NCBI GenBank assembly: GCA_964537715.1
Contig: CAZIAH010000001.1
Location: forward strand, 77,165 to 141,164
Direction: 5' to 3'
DNA: 64,000 nucleotides
From: CAZTZL01 sp964537715
GTDB taxonomy: Bacteria > Zhuqueibacterota > QNDG01 > DSAB01
Shown here: positions 52,777 through 60,919 of the stretch, in pieces
Numbering within the stretch: the stretch's first letter is position 1
Layout of the letters: each line of letters opens with the position of its first letter
The notes under the pieces: generated by a model
The model's input: only the letters and a program-made list of their open reading frames with translations
What the model was told of the DNA's origin: nothing
Database searches by the model: none
Position numbers and translations under genes: made by a program

Positions 52777-55700
52777 TTATTTCTCAATTCTTATATTCAT
52801 TCTCCTGCTAATTTTTTCTAAGGCATCGAATGCACCGTCTTTTACTTTTCCTAAGGAAAAAGAACCTTCATCTTTCAAAGCACGCTTCAAGGGTTCGATA
52901 GCACGCTTATCTCCTATGCTTCCAAGCGCATCCGCTGCTTTTCTTCGAACATCACTATATTTATCAGTCGTGAGGGTTTTGATCAGTGGTTCGATTGCTT
53001 TTTCGCTTCCTATGCTTCCCAGCGCTTTTGCAGCGTTCCATCGAACATTACCTTCTTTATCAATCATGAGGAGTTTGATGAGCAGTTCGACTATTTTCTC
53101 ACTTCTAAAATTTCCCAGTGCAGCAGTTGCGTAGCTTCGGACAGCATGCTCTTTATCAGTCGTGATTACTTTGATGAGTGGTCCGATTACCTTATCGCTT
53201 CCTATACTTCCTAGTGCTTCTGCTACCTTTCCTCGAATATAACCATTTTTTTTACTATTAAGAAAACTGATGAGGGGTTCGATTGCAATTTCACTTCCTA
53301 TGATTCCCAACGAATTTGCTGCGTACCATTGCACAGAATAGCTTTCATCAGCTTTAAGGATTTGAATCAACGGGTCTATCGCTTTCTTACTTCCTATTTT
53401 ACCAAGCGCATATGCTGCACACCATCTAACATCGCTATCTTTATCAGTCGCAAGAAGTTTAATGAGTCGTCCTACTACATTTTTGCTCTCTATGCTTCCC
53501 AACGCATATACGGCATTTGCTCGGACATAACTATCTTTGTCAGTCGTAAGGAGACTGATGAGTGGTTTGATTGCCTTTTCGTCTCCTATACATCCCAGCG
53601 TAATAGCTGCGTTTCCTCGAACATCATTCTCTTTACTAGTCTTGAGGAGTTTAATGAGTTCTTCTACTGTTTTCTCGCTTCTAATATTTCTCAACGCATA
53701 TGCTGCACACCATCTAACATCGCTATCTTTATTAGTCGCGAGGAGTTTGATGAGCAAGTCGACTGCCTTCTCGCTTCCTATCTCTCCCAGTGTATATGCT
53801 GCGCTAAATGGCACAGACCTCTCTTTATCCTCCAAATCCTTTATGAGTGTGTTAATAATATTCTCGGGTTTAATAAACGCAAGCATTTCTATTGCCTTCT
53901 TTCTGAGAGAAGAGAATTCCGCAGTTTTATAAATAGACCAAAGCTTATCCACAATCTTTTTATGTGTTGCTGGTTTTGTAAATACTGCATTTACTACACA
54001 CTTGCCGAATAGCATGAGGTTGCTATAAAACATGTCCTCAGGAACTTCTTTTTCAATTCTATTGATTAGAGTTGTTGCGTCTTTACTGATGCCTGCATAG
54101 AGAAGTGTGGGCTCTTCCCACCAGGACTCCTGCAAATGATTTATAATTGTAGATATTCCGTCTTCCCGTTCCTTCAACTCTAATGCAGTGAAATACTCCT
54201 GAAAAGAGAGATGAAGGAAATCATAACTGTCTATTGCGATCTGCCTGAGAAGATAACTTCTCCGCCATATCTCGTCAAGGAACGGTTTTGCGTCTTCTTT
54301 TTTGAGTTGGATTTGAGGAAAATATTTGAGCATCTCTTGCATGACTTCTTTTTCACTCATCACTCGTTTGTTGTTCTTATGGCCATAGAAAGCCAGTTTT
54401 CGCAATATAAATTTTTTCTTGTCTGAAGGATAAACGTTTTTCAGTCGTTTCTGTACATCCCATTTACTCAACAGCACTTCAACACAACGCTCATACAACG
54501 CCGCTCTCTTCTGGGGTAACTTTTGATCTTCCTCGTAAATGATGGCAATAATGGCAATCATCAGAGGATTTCTGGCAAGGGCTTTGATCTGTTCGTTTTC
54601 TTTGATCGCATTGAACATCGAGTTTGCTCTATCAGGATCGTTTTCCCCAAACCAGTTCAATATAAATTTTTTAATTTGCTCGTCATCAAACTCCATTAGT
54701 TCTAATTTTGTAAACCCTTTCAGCTCGTCATGATAACCTGCTGTTCTTGATGTAACAACGATCTGGCATTTACGATACTTTTGAGTGAATTTATAAATCT
54801 GCTCAGTAATTTTATCCTGGTTTTCCTTGGTTGCCAGTTCATCAAAACCATCCAGCAAAAGTCTGCATTTCCCCTCCTTTAAATCACTCTCAACAAATTC
54901 TGTAGCTTTATCAAATTTGTATTTTTTGAAAACCTCATCAATATATTCTCTTAAACTTTTTTCGCTTTCCAATAACGAACGTAATACAATTGGGATAGGC
55001 ACACAAATTCTTTCCTGCTTTTCAAGATTTTCTTTACAGGTTTTAAGCGCGAAATATTTAAGCAGTGTAGTTTTGCCCGAACCTGGCACACCCACAATAA
55101 CTAATTTATCATAATCTTGAATAGCCTTTTCTGCATGAATAACTCTTTCTTTTTCTATCCGTTTTTCAACTTCTCCTTCTCTATTTTTTTCTTCAAATAT
55201 CTTCCATTCCTTTTCAATTGGGATTTCACGTTCTATAGTTTTCTCACTCAATTTCAAAGACACATAAATATTCTCTAACGGCACAAATTCTTTCTGACCA
55301 ATTGCCGAAATGTCTTTAATCGTCTCGAAATCGGTTTTCATTGCATTAAAATATTTGTTAAAATAATCGTATTCATCCCAAAAAGCAGAAGGCAGATGTT
55401 TATCAAGTAGTCCGACAAGCTGTTTCCCTTCAATGTATGTAACATCTCTTCTATTTTCTCTAATCACAGCCGAGAGTGATTGTTTTGCATCTTCCAATAT
55501 TTCATTTGAAGTTAACAGAACAAATTTATCTATATCTTTTTTCTTGTTGTCACTTGAATCATTAAACTTCTCCCCAAAAGCTTCATATATTTGACGTACT
55601 ATTTCAGCAACATCACCCGTTGTAATTTTAGTCTTTTTTACCTGCACTGCTGTATAAACCCTTTTTTCATACTCATCATCTTTGTAATAAATAACATCTT

Positions 55701-55842
55701 TCCCGAATTCAAGATGCTTATGTGTAAATTGAACATTTTTACAATCCATTCCATCTGATTCATAAAGTGGAATCAGAAATTGCTTCGTGAAGTCTTTCTC
55801 ACTTAATTTCTGAATCATTTCCAATTTTTGTTTTTTGTCCAC
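52777..55842 (-). CDS. Nuclease-NACHT-HEAT protein, candidate anti-phage NLR
   Basis: 1021 residues in three parts. Residues about 1-150 are a restriction-endonuclease-like (PD-(D/E)xK/Mrr-type) domain, with the core E45-x-G-x-D49 and Q67-V-K69 and hydrophobic strands between. Residues about 245-540 are a NACHT/STAND NTPase: Walker A GVPGSGKTTLL at 251-261 and Walker B LLLDGFDEL at 328-335. DFLHLSFQEYFTA near 541-553 is typical of NACHT-associated winged helices. Residues 676-995 are ten perfect 32-residue HEAT-like units, preceded and followed by partial ones. This layout matches bacterial NLR-like defence proteins: a nuclease effector, a switch, and a repeat sensor. Codon use is richer in A/T than its neighbours, suggesting transfer. 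The function was inferred, not shown. Confidence 0.8.
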   Translation of the reverse strand: MDKKQKLEMIQKLSEKDFTKQFLIPLYESDGMDCKNVQFTHKHLEFGKDVIYYKDDEYEKRVYTAVQVKKTKITTGDVAEIVRQIYEAFGEKFNDSSDNKKKDIDKFVLLTSNEILEDAKQSLSAVIRENRRDVTYIEGKQLVGLLDKHLPSAFWDEYDYFNKYFNAMKTDFETIKDISAIGQKEFVPLENIYVSLKLSEKTIEREIPIEKEWKIFEEKNREGEVEKRIEKERVIHAEKAIQDYDKLVIVGVPGSGKTTLLKYFALKTCKENLEKQERICVPIPIVLRSLLESEKSLREYIDEVFKKYKFDKATEFVESDLKEGKCRLLLDGFDELATKENQDKITEQIYKFTQKYRKCQIVVTSRTAGYHDELKGFTKLELMEFDDEQIKKFILNWFGENDPDRANSMFNAIKENEQIKALARNPLMIAIIAIIYEEDQKLPQKRAALYERCVEVLLSKWDVQKRLKNVYPSDKKKFILRKLAFYGHKNNKRVMSEKEVMQEMLKYFPQIQLKKEDAKPFLDEIWRRSYLLRQIAIDSYDFLHLSFQEYFTALELKEREDGISTIINHLQESWWEEPTLLYAGISKDATTLINRIEKEVPEDMFYSNLMLFGKCVVNAVFTKPATHKKIVDKLWSIYKTAEFSSLRKKAIEMLAFIKPENIINTLIKDLEDKERSVPFSAAYTLGEIGSEKAVDLLIKLLATNKDSDVRWCAAYALRNIRSEKTVEELIKLLKTSKENDVRGNAAITLGCIGDEKAIKPLISLLTTDKDSYVRANAVYALGSIESKNVVGRLIKLLATDKDSDVRWCAAYALGKIGSKKAIDPLIQILKADESYSVQWYAANSLGIIGSEIAIEPLISFLNSKKNGYIRGKVAEALGSIGSDKVIGPLIKVITTDKEHAVRSYATAALGNFRSEKIVELLIKLLMIDKEGNVRWNAAKALGSIGSEKAIEPLIKTLTTDKYSDVRRKAADALGSIGDKRAIEPLKRALKDEGSFSLGKVKDGAFDALEKISRRMNIRIEK
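52858..53817 (-). repeat. Ten tandem 96-bp units encoding HEAT repeats
   Basis: Units of exactly 32 codons, each beginning (D/S/Y/A/N)-V/I-R/Q-x-x-A and ending with IGSEKAI..LI..L.TDK. Residue 676 of the NACHT protein maps to 53817 and residue 995 to 52858. Divergence between units is moderate, so slippage or recombination could change the copy number. Confidence 0.8.
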
Positions 55843-55880
55843 GTTTAACCTATCATTTGAAAATCAACCAAATTAATTGT

Positions 55881-56308
55881 CTATCCCTCCTTCGAAGTGA
55901 GGGATTAAGGGAGGGTGATTATTCACAATATTTCTTTATCTCTTTATACACACCACAAATATTTTGCAATACATCATTATTCCAAAACCGAATGACTCTA
56001 TACTCCTTTTCATTAAGCCATTGAGTTCTTTTTAAATCTACTTCTTCATTTTCCATATGTTGCCCACCATCCACTTCTATGATTAATCTTATTCAAAGCA
56101 TACAAAATCTACAATATAATTTCCTATTGGCTGTTGTCTTCTGAATTTTAAATTGTTTAGTCGTTTCGCCCTTAAATGACCCCAGAAAACTCTTTCAGCA
56201 TCAGTCATTTCTTGCCTTAATTGCTTGGCTAATTTTGTTAAACGACTTCTCATACAATTATTTTTCTATCCACCCTCTCCTTAATCCTCTCCCTGAGGGA
56301 GAGGAAAT
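55881..56308. mobile_element. Probable small mobile unit carrying a DUF559 nuclease
   Basis: Imperfect inverted termini of about 34-36 bases flank the DUF559 reading frame. On the left, CCCTCCTTCGAAGTGAGGG (55885-55903) is followed inward by ATTAAGGGAGGGTG. On the right, read inward on the minus strand, CCTCTCCCTCAGGGAGAGG (56286-56304) is followed by ATTAAGGAGAGGGTG. Each terminus is also a hairpin. No transposase is present and target duplications were not found. The call is inference. Confidence 0.45.
55919..56253 (-). pseudogene. DUF559-family endonuclease, broken by a -1 frameshift
   Basis: From the ATG at 56253 the frame reads MRSRLTKLAKQLRQEMTDAE, then RVFWGHLRAKRLNNLKFRRQ, then QPIGNYIVDFVCFE and a premature TAA. 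The other frame then resumes with LIIEVDGGQHMENEEVDLKR, TQWLNEKEYRVIRFWNNDVL and QNICGVYKEIKKYCE to a stop at 55919. Together they make a full-length (about 111-residue) DUF559 protein, a PD-(D/E)xK relative with IEVDG and R(F)WN.DV. One base appears lost near 56088-56094. It could be sequencing error, true decay or programmed shifting. Confidence 0.8.
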
Positions 56309-56394
56309 TATAGTCATTCATCTGAGTTTTCAATAATACTTAAAGCCCAAATAATATAATTTCCCATTCATCATCAACAATATTATTGCAACCA

Positions 56395-57927
56395 TCAATG
56401 CACCCATTCCGGCAAAGAAGAAAGCGTAATCCCAAAAACCGGAATGGCCAATAAATACATGATAACGGTTGTTACGATGATCCCCAAAATATTCATCATA
56501 AAACCGGTTCTTGCCATTTGCGGAAGTGTGATATAACCTGAACTGAAAATCACGGCATTGGGTGGTGTGGCCACAGGCAGCATAAATGCCAGAGAAGCCG
56601 CTATGGTACCTGCGATCATGAGCAAATAAGGATGTACGCCCATTCCGATGGAAGTCACTGCCAGAATCGGCATAAGAAGCGTAGCAATGGCCGTATTGGA
56701 TGTGACCTCGGTCAGAAAATCCATGGTGAATATCACAACGATAACGGCGACCAATATCGGAACTGTTCTGAGGACTGATAAATTGGATCCGATCCACTGA
56801 GCCAAGCCGGTGATCTGAAATTCATGGGCCAGCGCCAATCCTCCTCCGAAAAGAAGAAGAATGCCCCAGGGGATTTTGACTGCGCTTTTCCAATCTAAAA
56901 GAAACTTGCCGCTTTTCAAATCAACAGGGATCAAAAAGAGAAGTACCGAAGCACAAATAGCCACGGTACTGTCATGCACCATTTCCTCGACTCCAAGGAG
57001 ATTGGACCATCCCGGAATTACAATAAATGAAAGATCGATGTTCTTTCGAAAGATCCAGCCCAGAGCTGTCAGAAAAAAAACCACAAACACATATTTTTCT
57101 GACCGATGCATCCTGCCGAGTTCTTTAAGATTGTTACTGATGACGTCTTTTCCGCCGGGCAATTGTTTTATCTTGATTGGATAAGCAAATTGAACGAGAT
57201 AAAACCACGTTAAAGGAAGGAATAGAATAACAAGAGGAAATCCAACGATAAACCACTGAAGAAAACTGATGTCCGGCGCCAGCGGGAAAAGCTTTTTCAT
57301 CTGTGATACAAAAATAATATTGGGTGGTGTACCAATCAGCGTACCGATCCCTCCAATACTGGCCGAATAACCGATCCCGAACAACAGTGCCGTTTTGAAA
57401 GCATCGTACATCCCCTTCTCATCCACTGAATGTCCTTTTAAAAACTCCGTGTGGTGAGCGATGGCCATGGCAATTGGCAGCATCATCATGGTCGTGGCTG
57501 TATTGGAAATCCACATTGATAGAAAAGCGGTGACCGCCATCATCCCGAAAATAATCTTTCGAGGACTGGTTCCTAAAATGGAAATGGCCTGCAGAGCCAT
57601 CCGTTTATGCAGCCCAGTTTTTTCAATGGCCGCTGCCAGGAAAAAACCACCCATGAAAAGAAATAAATTTCGATCTCCGAATTGTCTGGCCACATCCTGG
57701 GCAGAATCGATCTTAAGAAAAGGAAAAAGAACAAAAGGCAGAATGGCTGTAACGGGTATGGGTACGGCCTCCGTAATCCACCAGAAGGCCATGAGGAGCG
57801 TAACCGCTAATGTCTTTTGTGCTTCAGGAGTCATGCCCTCGGGTCTGGGGAGCAAAAGCATCATAATAAACAGAGGAATCCCCAGACAAAGCCCAATTTT
57901 CTTTTGTATACTGAATTTGTTTTCCAT
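56395..57927 (-). CDS. DASS/SLC13-family sodium-coupled anion symporter
   Basis: 510 residues, about 11-12 membrane helices, in two inverted halves with the SNT signatures ISNTATTMMMLP and TSNTAIATLLMP. It also has WWITEAVPIPVTAILP and FLFMGGFFLAAAIEKTG. The family imports di- or tricarboxylates, or sulfate/phosphate in some members, using Na+. The substrate cannot be named. The sodium dependence fits the sodium-pumping complexes nearby, though this is only circumstantial. Confidence 0.88.
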   Translation of the reverse strand: MENKFSIQKKIGLCLGIPLFIMMLLLPRPEGMTPEAQKTLAVTLLMAFWWITEAVPIPVTAILPFVLFPFLKIDSAQDVARQFGDRNLFLFMGGFFLAAAIEKTGLHKRMALQAISILGTSPRKIIFGMMAVTAFLSMWISNTATTMMMLPIAMAIAHHTEFLKGHSVDEKGMYDAFKTALLFGIGYSASIGGIGTLIGTPPNIIFVSQMKKLFPLAPDISFLQWFIVGFPLVILFLPLTWFYLVQFAYPIKIKQLPGGKDVISNNLKELGRMHRSEKYVFVVFFLTALGWIFRKNIDLSFIVIPGWSNLLGVEEMVHDSTVAICASVLLFLIPVDLKSGKFLLDWKSAVKIPWGILLLFGGGLALAHEFQITGLAQWIGSNLSVLRTVPILVAVIVVIFTMDFLTEVTSNTAIATLLMPILAVTSIGMGVHPYLLMIAGTIAASLAFMLPVATPPNAVIFSSGYITLPQMARTGFMMNILGIIVTTVIMYLLAIPVFGITLSSLPEWVH

Positions 57928-57949
57928 AATCGAATATTAAATAATGGCA

Positions 57950-58663
57950 TTAAAAATAGACGGACAATCCGAAATAGACATCGGAACCATCAAAATGATA
58001 CTCATTGTATTCTGAAGTCTGTTCCCTTTCTGAAATATCCGAATCATTATATCTTGTTTTGCTTGTTTCTTTTCGATATTGATAATATAACGAAGCAAAA
58101 TATTCAACATGAATACTGATATTTTTTTGAACAAACAACTCTGCGCCCGCCAATCCTGAAATCCCGATATTCCATAAATTTGTTTTTCGCTCGGCTTCTC
58201 TATATATTCTATAACTATCCGAACCTGTTTCTTTTTGTTTTTGGTCCACATGAGAATATCCAATTAGAGGACCAAAGCCAAAATAGGGAGTTGCATTGTT
58301 TAAGGGTTTTGGATAAAAAACAATGGGCAATTTTCCACTGATACTGTAATTGTTATAATCCATAACATCAGAATCAGATGTACCAGATTCATCATAATTG
58401 AGATCAGCTGTTCCATTATAAATTCTTGTAGATAAACTACCAATGGCTCTCAAAGCAATCTTCCTTGAAAAATGATATTTAAACGAAAAAGAGCTGCCGG
58501 CAAATGTCGTTAAATTAAAATCATTGGATATACCGAACTGAATGGACATTGCATTTTCTTGAAGATAATTCAAAGAATCCTGATGAAAGATCGTATTTTC
58601 TTTTGCGGTTAAAACGGATGTCAAAAGTAAAAAACAGACAAGCAATATTTTCTTTGATAACAT
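57950..58663 (-). CDS. Predicted outer-membrane beta-barrel protein
   Basis: 237 residues: a signal peptide (1-20, LLVCFLLLTSVLTA), then eight or so alternating strands (FKYHFSRKIALRAIG, YFGFGPLIGYSHV) and a C-terminal YFGLSVYF strand ending in Phe, typical of barrels recognised by the BAM complex. It resembles OmpW/OmpA-like small barrels. No specific family was recognised. Confidence 0.65.
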   Translation of the reverse strand: MLSKKILLVCFLLLTSVLTAKENTIFHQDSLNYLQENAMSIQFGISNDFNLTTFAGSSFSFKYHFSRKIALRAIGSLSTRIYNGTADLNYDESGTSDSDVMDYNNYSISGKLPIVFYPKPLNNATPYFGFGPLIGYSHVDQKQKETGSDSYRIYREAERKTNLWNIGISGLAGAELFVQKNISIHVEYFASLYYQYRKETSKTRYNDSDISEREQTSEYNEYHFDGSDVYFGLSVYF

Positions 58664-58745
58664 GACTCTCTTCCCTCCAGTTTTACGAAATGAACGATTT
58701 TTCCAAAAATTTATCGTATTGGAATGAGTTGCACCTCATTATCGA

Positions 58746-59315
58746 TCATACATTTGGATTTGATTGATTCCATTCCTCCCAAAATACAATTTCTTCCAAT
58801 TTCTTCCGTTCTCTCGGCGCTTCTTCCCTTTCACGTAATTGTTCATCCACTTCACTCAACGATCCGGGATAACCAACGATCAAAATCGTATGCACCCGGT
58901 ATTCTTCTGGAATTTTCAAAACGGTTTTCAACCTTTCTTCGTCAAATCCAGCAATGGGATGCACAACCAGTCCGAGATGAATTCCCTGAAGTAGCAAATT
59001 TTCGACAGCCAGTCCGATATCCAAGGGATAATATTCCCGACCTGTTTTCTGACAGCCCAGATCAGATTTTGATGCGATTGTAATCACCAAAGATGCTTTT
59101 CTGCCCCAGGCGTTGCCCCGGGATAAAGTATCTTTTACACGTTCAAGAGATTCTCCCGTGGATACAACAAATCGCCACGGCTGATTGTTGAAACACGACG
59201 GTGCCCACCGTGCGGCTTCCAGTAAACTCAGAATTTTTTTATTCGCAACAAACCGACTGGGATCGATCACTCTGCCGCTTCGCCGTTTATGAATCAGCTC
59301 ATGAACTGGAATCAT
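58746..59315 (-). CDS. Nitroreductase-family protein
   Basis: 189 residues with FMN-binding patterns RRSGRVIDP, EAARWAPSCFNNQPWRF and DIGLAVENLLLQ, then GLVVHPIAGFDEERL and VHTILIVGYP. These are NAD(P)H-dependent flavin reductases acting on nitro-compounds, quinones or flavins; the true substrate is unknown. The size is typical. Confidence 0.88.
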   Translation of the reverse strand: MIPVHELIHKRRSGRVIDPSRFVANKKILSLLEAARWAPSCFNNQPWRFVVSTGESLERVKDTLSRGNAWGRKASLVITIASKSDLGCQKTGREYYPLDIGLAVENLLLQGIHLGLVVHPIAGFDEERLKTVLKIPEEYRVHTILIVGYPGSLSEVDEQLREREEAPRERKKLEEIVFWEEWNQSNPNV

Positions 59316-59375
59316 ATTTTATATCTTTATCAGAGATTTATTGGAAATCGTATATATTGATTATTTAAATTTCAA

Positions 59376-59798
59376 TTAAATAAAGAGTGTGCTATTGCTC
59401 TTTTTAGACTCATTCACATACATGCCGACTGCACCATAGAGATCGATGAGATTCTCGTCCAGATCTTTCTTTGTGATACCCATGACCTCCATGGTCATTT
59501 CACAGGCAATCACTTTCCCTCCCAGAGCTTTAAAATCCGACATGAGTCTCGCAGGCGAGGCCACTCTGGCTTTTTTCATTTTCTTTTTCATCATCCATGC
59601 GCCGATTCCAAGCATATTCATCTTGGACAAAGGTAGTTTGGATTTGGTCAACTTCCCTTTCATTAAGGCTCTCAGACCCCAGAAAGTAAAATAAAGCGTG
59701 ACCTCATCTCCCATGGCCAGATAACCATTCCCGATGATCAGCGCACTCATGATCTTATCGAGATCACCGCTGTGTACCACAATCGTTGCTTTGGCCAT
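59376..59798 (-). CDS. DsrE/DsrF-like sulfur-relay family protein
   Basis: 140 residues: KATIVVHSGDLDKIMSALII, then VTLYFTFWGLRALMKG, and one conserved Cys in KVIACEMTMEVMGI. This is the DsrE2-like class (peroxiredoxin-like in some annotations). It probably carries sulfur as a persulfide, since tusA-, iscU- and iscS-like genes follow within 1.3 kb. Confidence 0.8.
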   Translation of the reverse strand: MAKATIVVHSGDLDKIMSALIIGNGYLAMGDEVTLYFTFWGLRALMKGKLTKSKLPLSKMNMLGIGAWMMKKKMKKARVASPARLMSDFKALGGKVIACEMTMEVMGITKKDLDENLIDLYGAVGMYVNESKKSNSTLFI

Positions 59799-59859
59799 TC
59801 TTTATCTCCTCAACCTGCAACTCATATCTTGCTAAAGAATTTACAACATTGACAAAAAT

Positions 59860-60010
59860 ATCAAATTCCAAATAACAAATGACAAATAAAAACCAAACTA
59901 CAAAATCCCAATGTTAAAAACATAAAAAGCCTGCCTAAGATTATTTGGCTCATTTGGGATTTGACATTGATTTGATATTGGGATTTTATCATTTGTCATT
60001 TTGATTTACC
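59860..60010. repeat. AT-rich dispersed repeat, copy C (DsrE-TusA gap)
   Basis: AAATGACAAAT (59877-59887) and ATTTGTCATTT (59991-60001) form an 11-bp inverted pair. The sequence between carries CCAAAT/ATTTGG blocks. It resembles the arms of copies A and B but lacks the GC core. Confidence 0.5.
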
Positions 60011-60022
60011 AATTCTTATAAC

Positions 60023-60262
60023 TTATTTCCTGATAAATATATGCCAGACACCTTCCCCGTCTTTTTCAGAGGTGAGCAAATCGAGTTGCATCGATTCTAC
60101 CGCCATTGGAATTTCCATTTGGGAGGCCCCGTGTGTGCCCCTCACTTCAATGACTTCCCCCTTCTTGGCTTTCATGACGGCTTTTCGCATTTCAATCAGA
60201 GGAACCGGGCAGGTTTCACCGATGACATCGACAATAATATCCGGTTTGATCGGTTTTTCCAT
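60023..60262 (-). CDS. TusA-like sulfurtransferase
   Basis: 79 residues from the ATG at 60262, with GGGGAG upstream; a second ATG 6 bases earlier overlaps the IscU stop. The Cys motif is GETCPVPLIEMRKAV (CPxP), where the Cys carries sulfur, and GVWHIFIRK ends the protein. It moves sulfur between a desulfurase and acceptors, here probably the IscS and DsrE-like partners. Confidence 0.88.
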   Translation of the reverse strand: MEKPIKPDIIVDVIGETCPVPLIEMRKAVMKAKKGEVIEVRGTHGASQMEIPMAVESMQLDLLTSEKDGEGVWHIFIRK

Positions 60263-60264
60263 GT

Positions 60265-60903
60265 TCATTCTCCCCGAAAAACAATCTCGACCTTTTTCAC
60301 ATCCCACAGCGGCTCGATGCGCTCGGCAATTTCATTTTTTACATTATTGGCAAATTGATGATTCGGAGGCAATTCCACATAAATCGTCACATGACCATCC
60401 AGAATCTTGGCTTCCGTCACCAGTTTGGTCTTCACCACATCCAAACCGGCGAGTGGATTGATCACGCCTGCAAGGCGTTTAAAAATGACTTTTTCGGTTG
60501 TAGGAATTTTTTCCTTCAGCAATCCATGCTGATGTTCGTAATTTTCAATGGCGGTTCTCAGGGCATCCACGGCAAGCACGGCACAGTGCACTTTGACCGG
60601 AGGAAGACCACCCAATTCTTTAGCGGCCATTTTCCAGTCGATTTTCTTGGCCTCCTCAATCGTTTTGCCTTTTGCCAGGTCCGTAATAATGGAACCGGTT
60701 GCAATATTCGATGCGCATCCGTACGATTCGAATTTGATATCCTTAATTTTGGTTGACTTTTCTTCGATCTGAAGATAAAGTCTCAGCATATCACCGCAGG
60801 CAGGGCTGCCTTCTGTGGCCGCTGCATCCGGTTTTTCCAATTTGCCGACATTGTGCGGATGCATAAAATGTTCTAAAACTTTTTTTGTATATGGAATGGA
60901 CAT
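60265..60903 (-). CDS. IscU-DUF59 (MIP18-like) fusion iron-sulfur assembly protein
   Basis: 212 residues. The N-terminal IscU scaffold (about 1-125) has the three Cys ligands: SPACGDMLRL, YGCASNIATG and VHCAVLAVDAL. A C-terminal domain (about 140-210) has VINPLAGLDVVKTKLVTEAK and DVKKVEIVFRG, like DUF59/MIP18 and ApbC N-termini. Covalent joining of a scaffold with a targeting module is uncommon. The gene is 16 bases after iscS. Confidence 0.8.
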   Translation of the reverse strand: MSIPYTKKVLEHFMHPHNVGKLEKPDAAATEGSPACGDMLRLYLQIEEKSTKIKDIKFESYGCASNIATGSIITDLAKGKTIEEAKKIDWKMAAKELGGLPPVKVHCAVLAVDALRTAIENYEHQHGLLKEKIPTTEKVIFKRLAGVINPLAGLDVVKTKLVTEAKILDGHVTIYVELPPNHQFANNVKNEIAERIEPLWDVKKVEIVFRGE

Positions 60904-60919
60904 AACAAAACTACTCCTT

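Noticed and set aside
52858..53817. Tandem 96-bp periodicity that could look like a CRISPR or satellite array
   Set aside because: Units are continuous, divergent and in frame as HEAT repeats, with no spacers.
55885..56304. Flanking hairpins as simple transcription terminators
   Set aside because: Both ends share sequence in inverted orientation and bound the DUF559 frame, which fits a mobile unit better, although terminator activity is not excluded.
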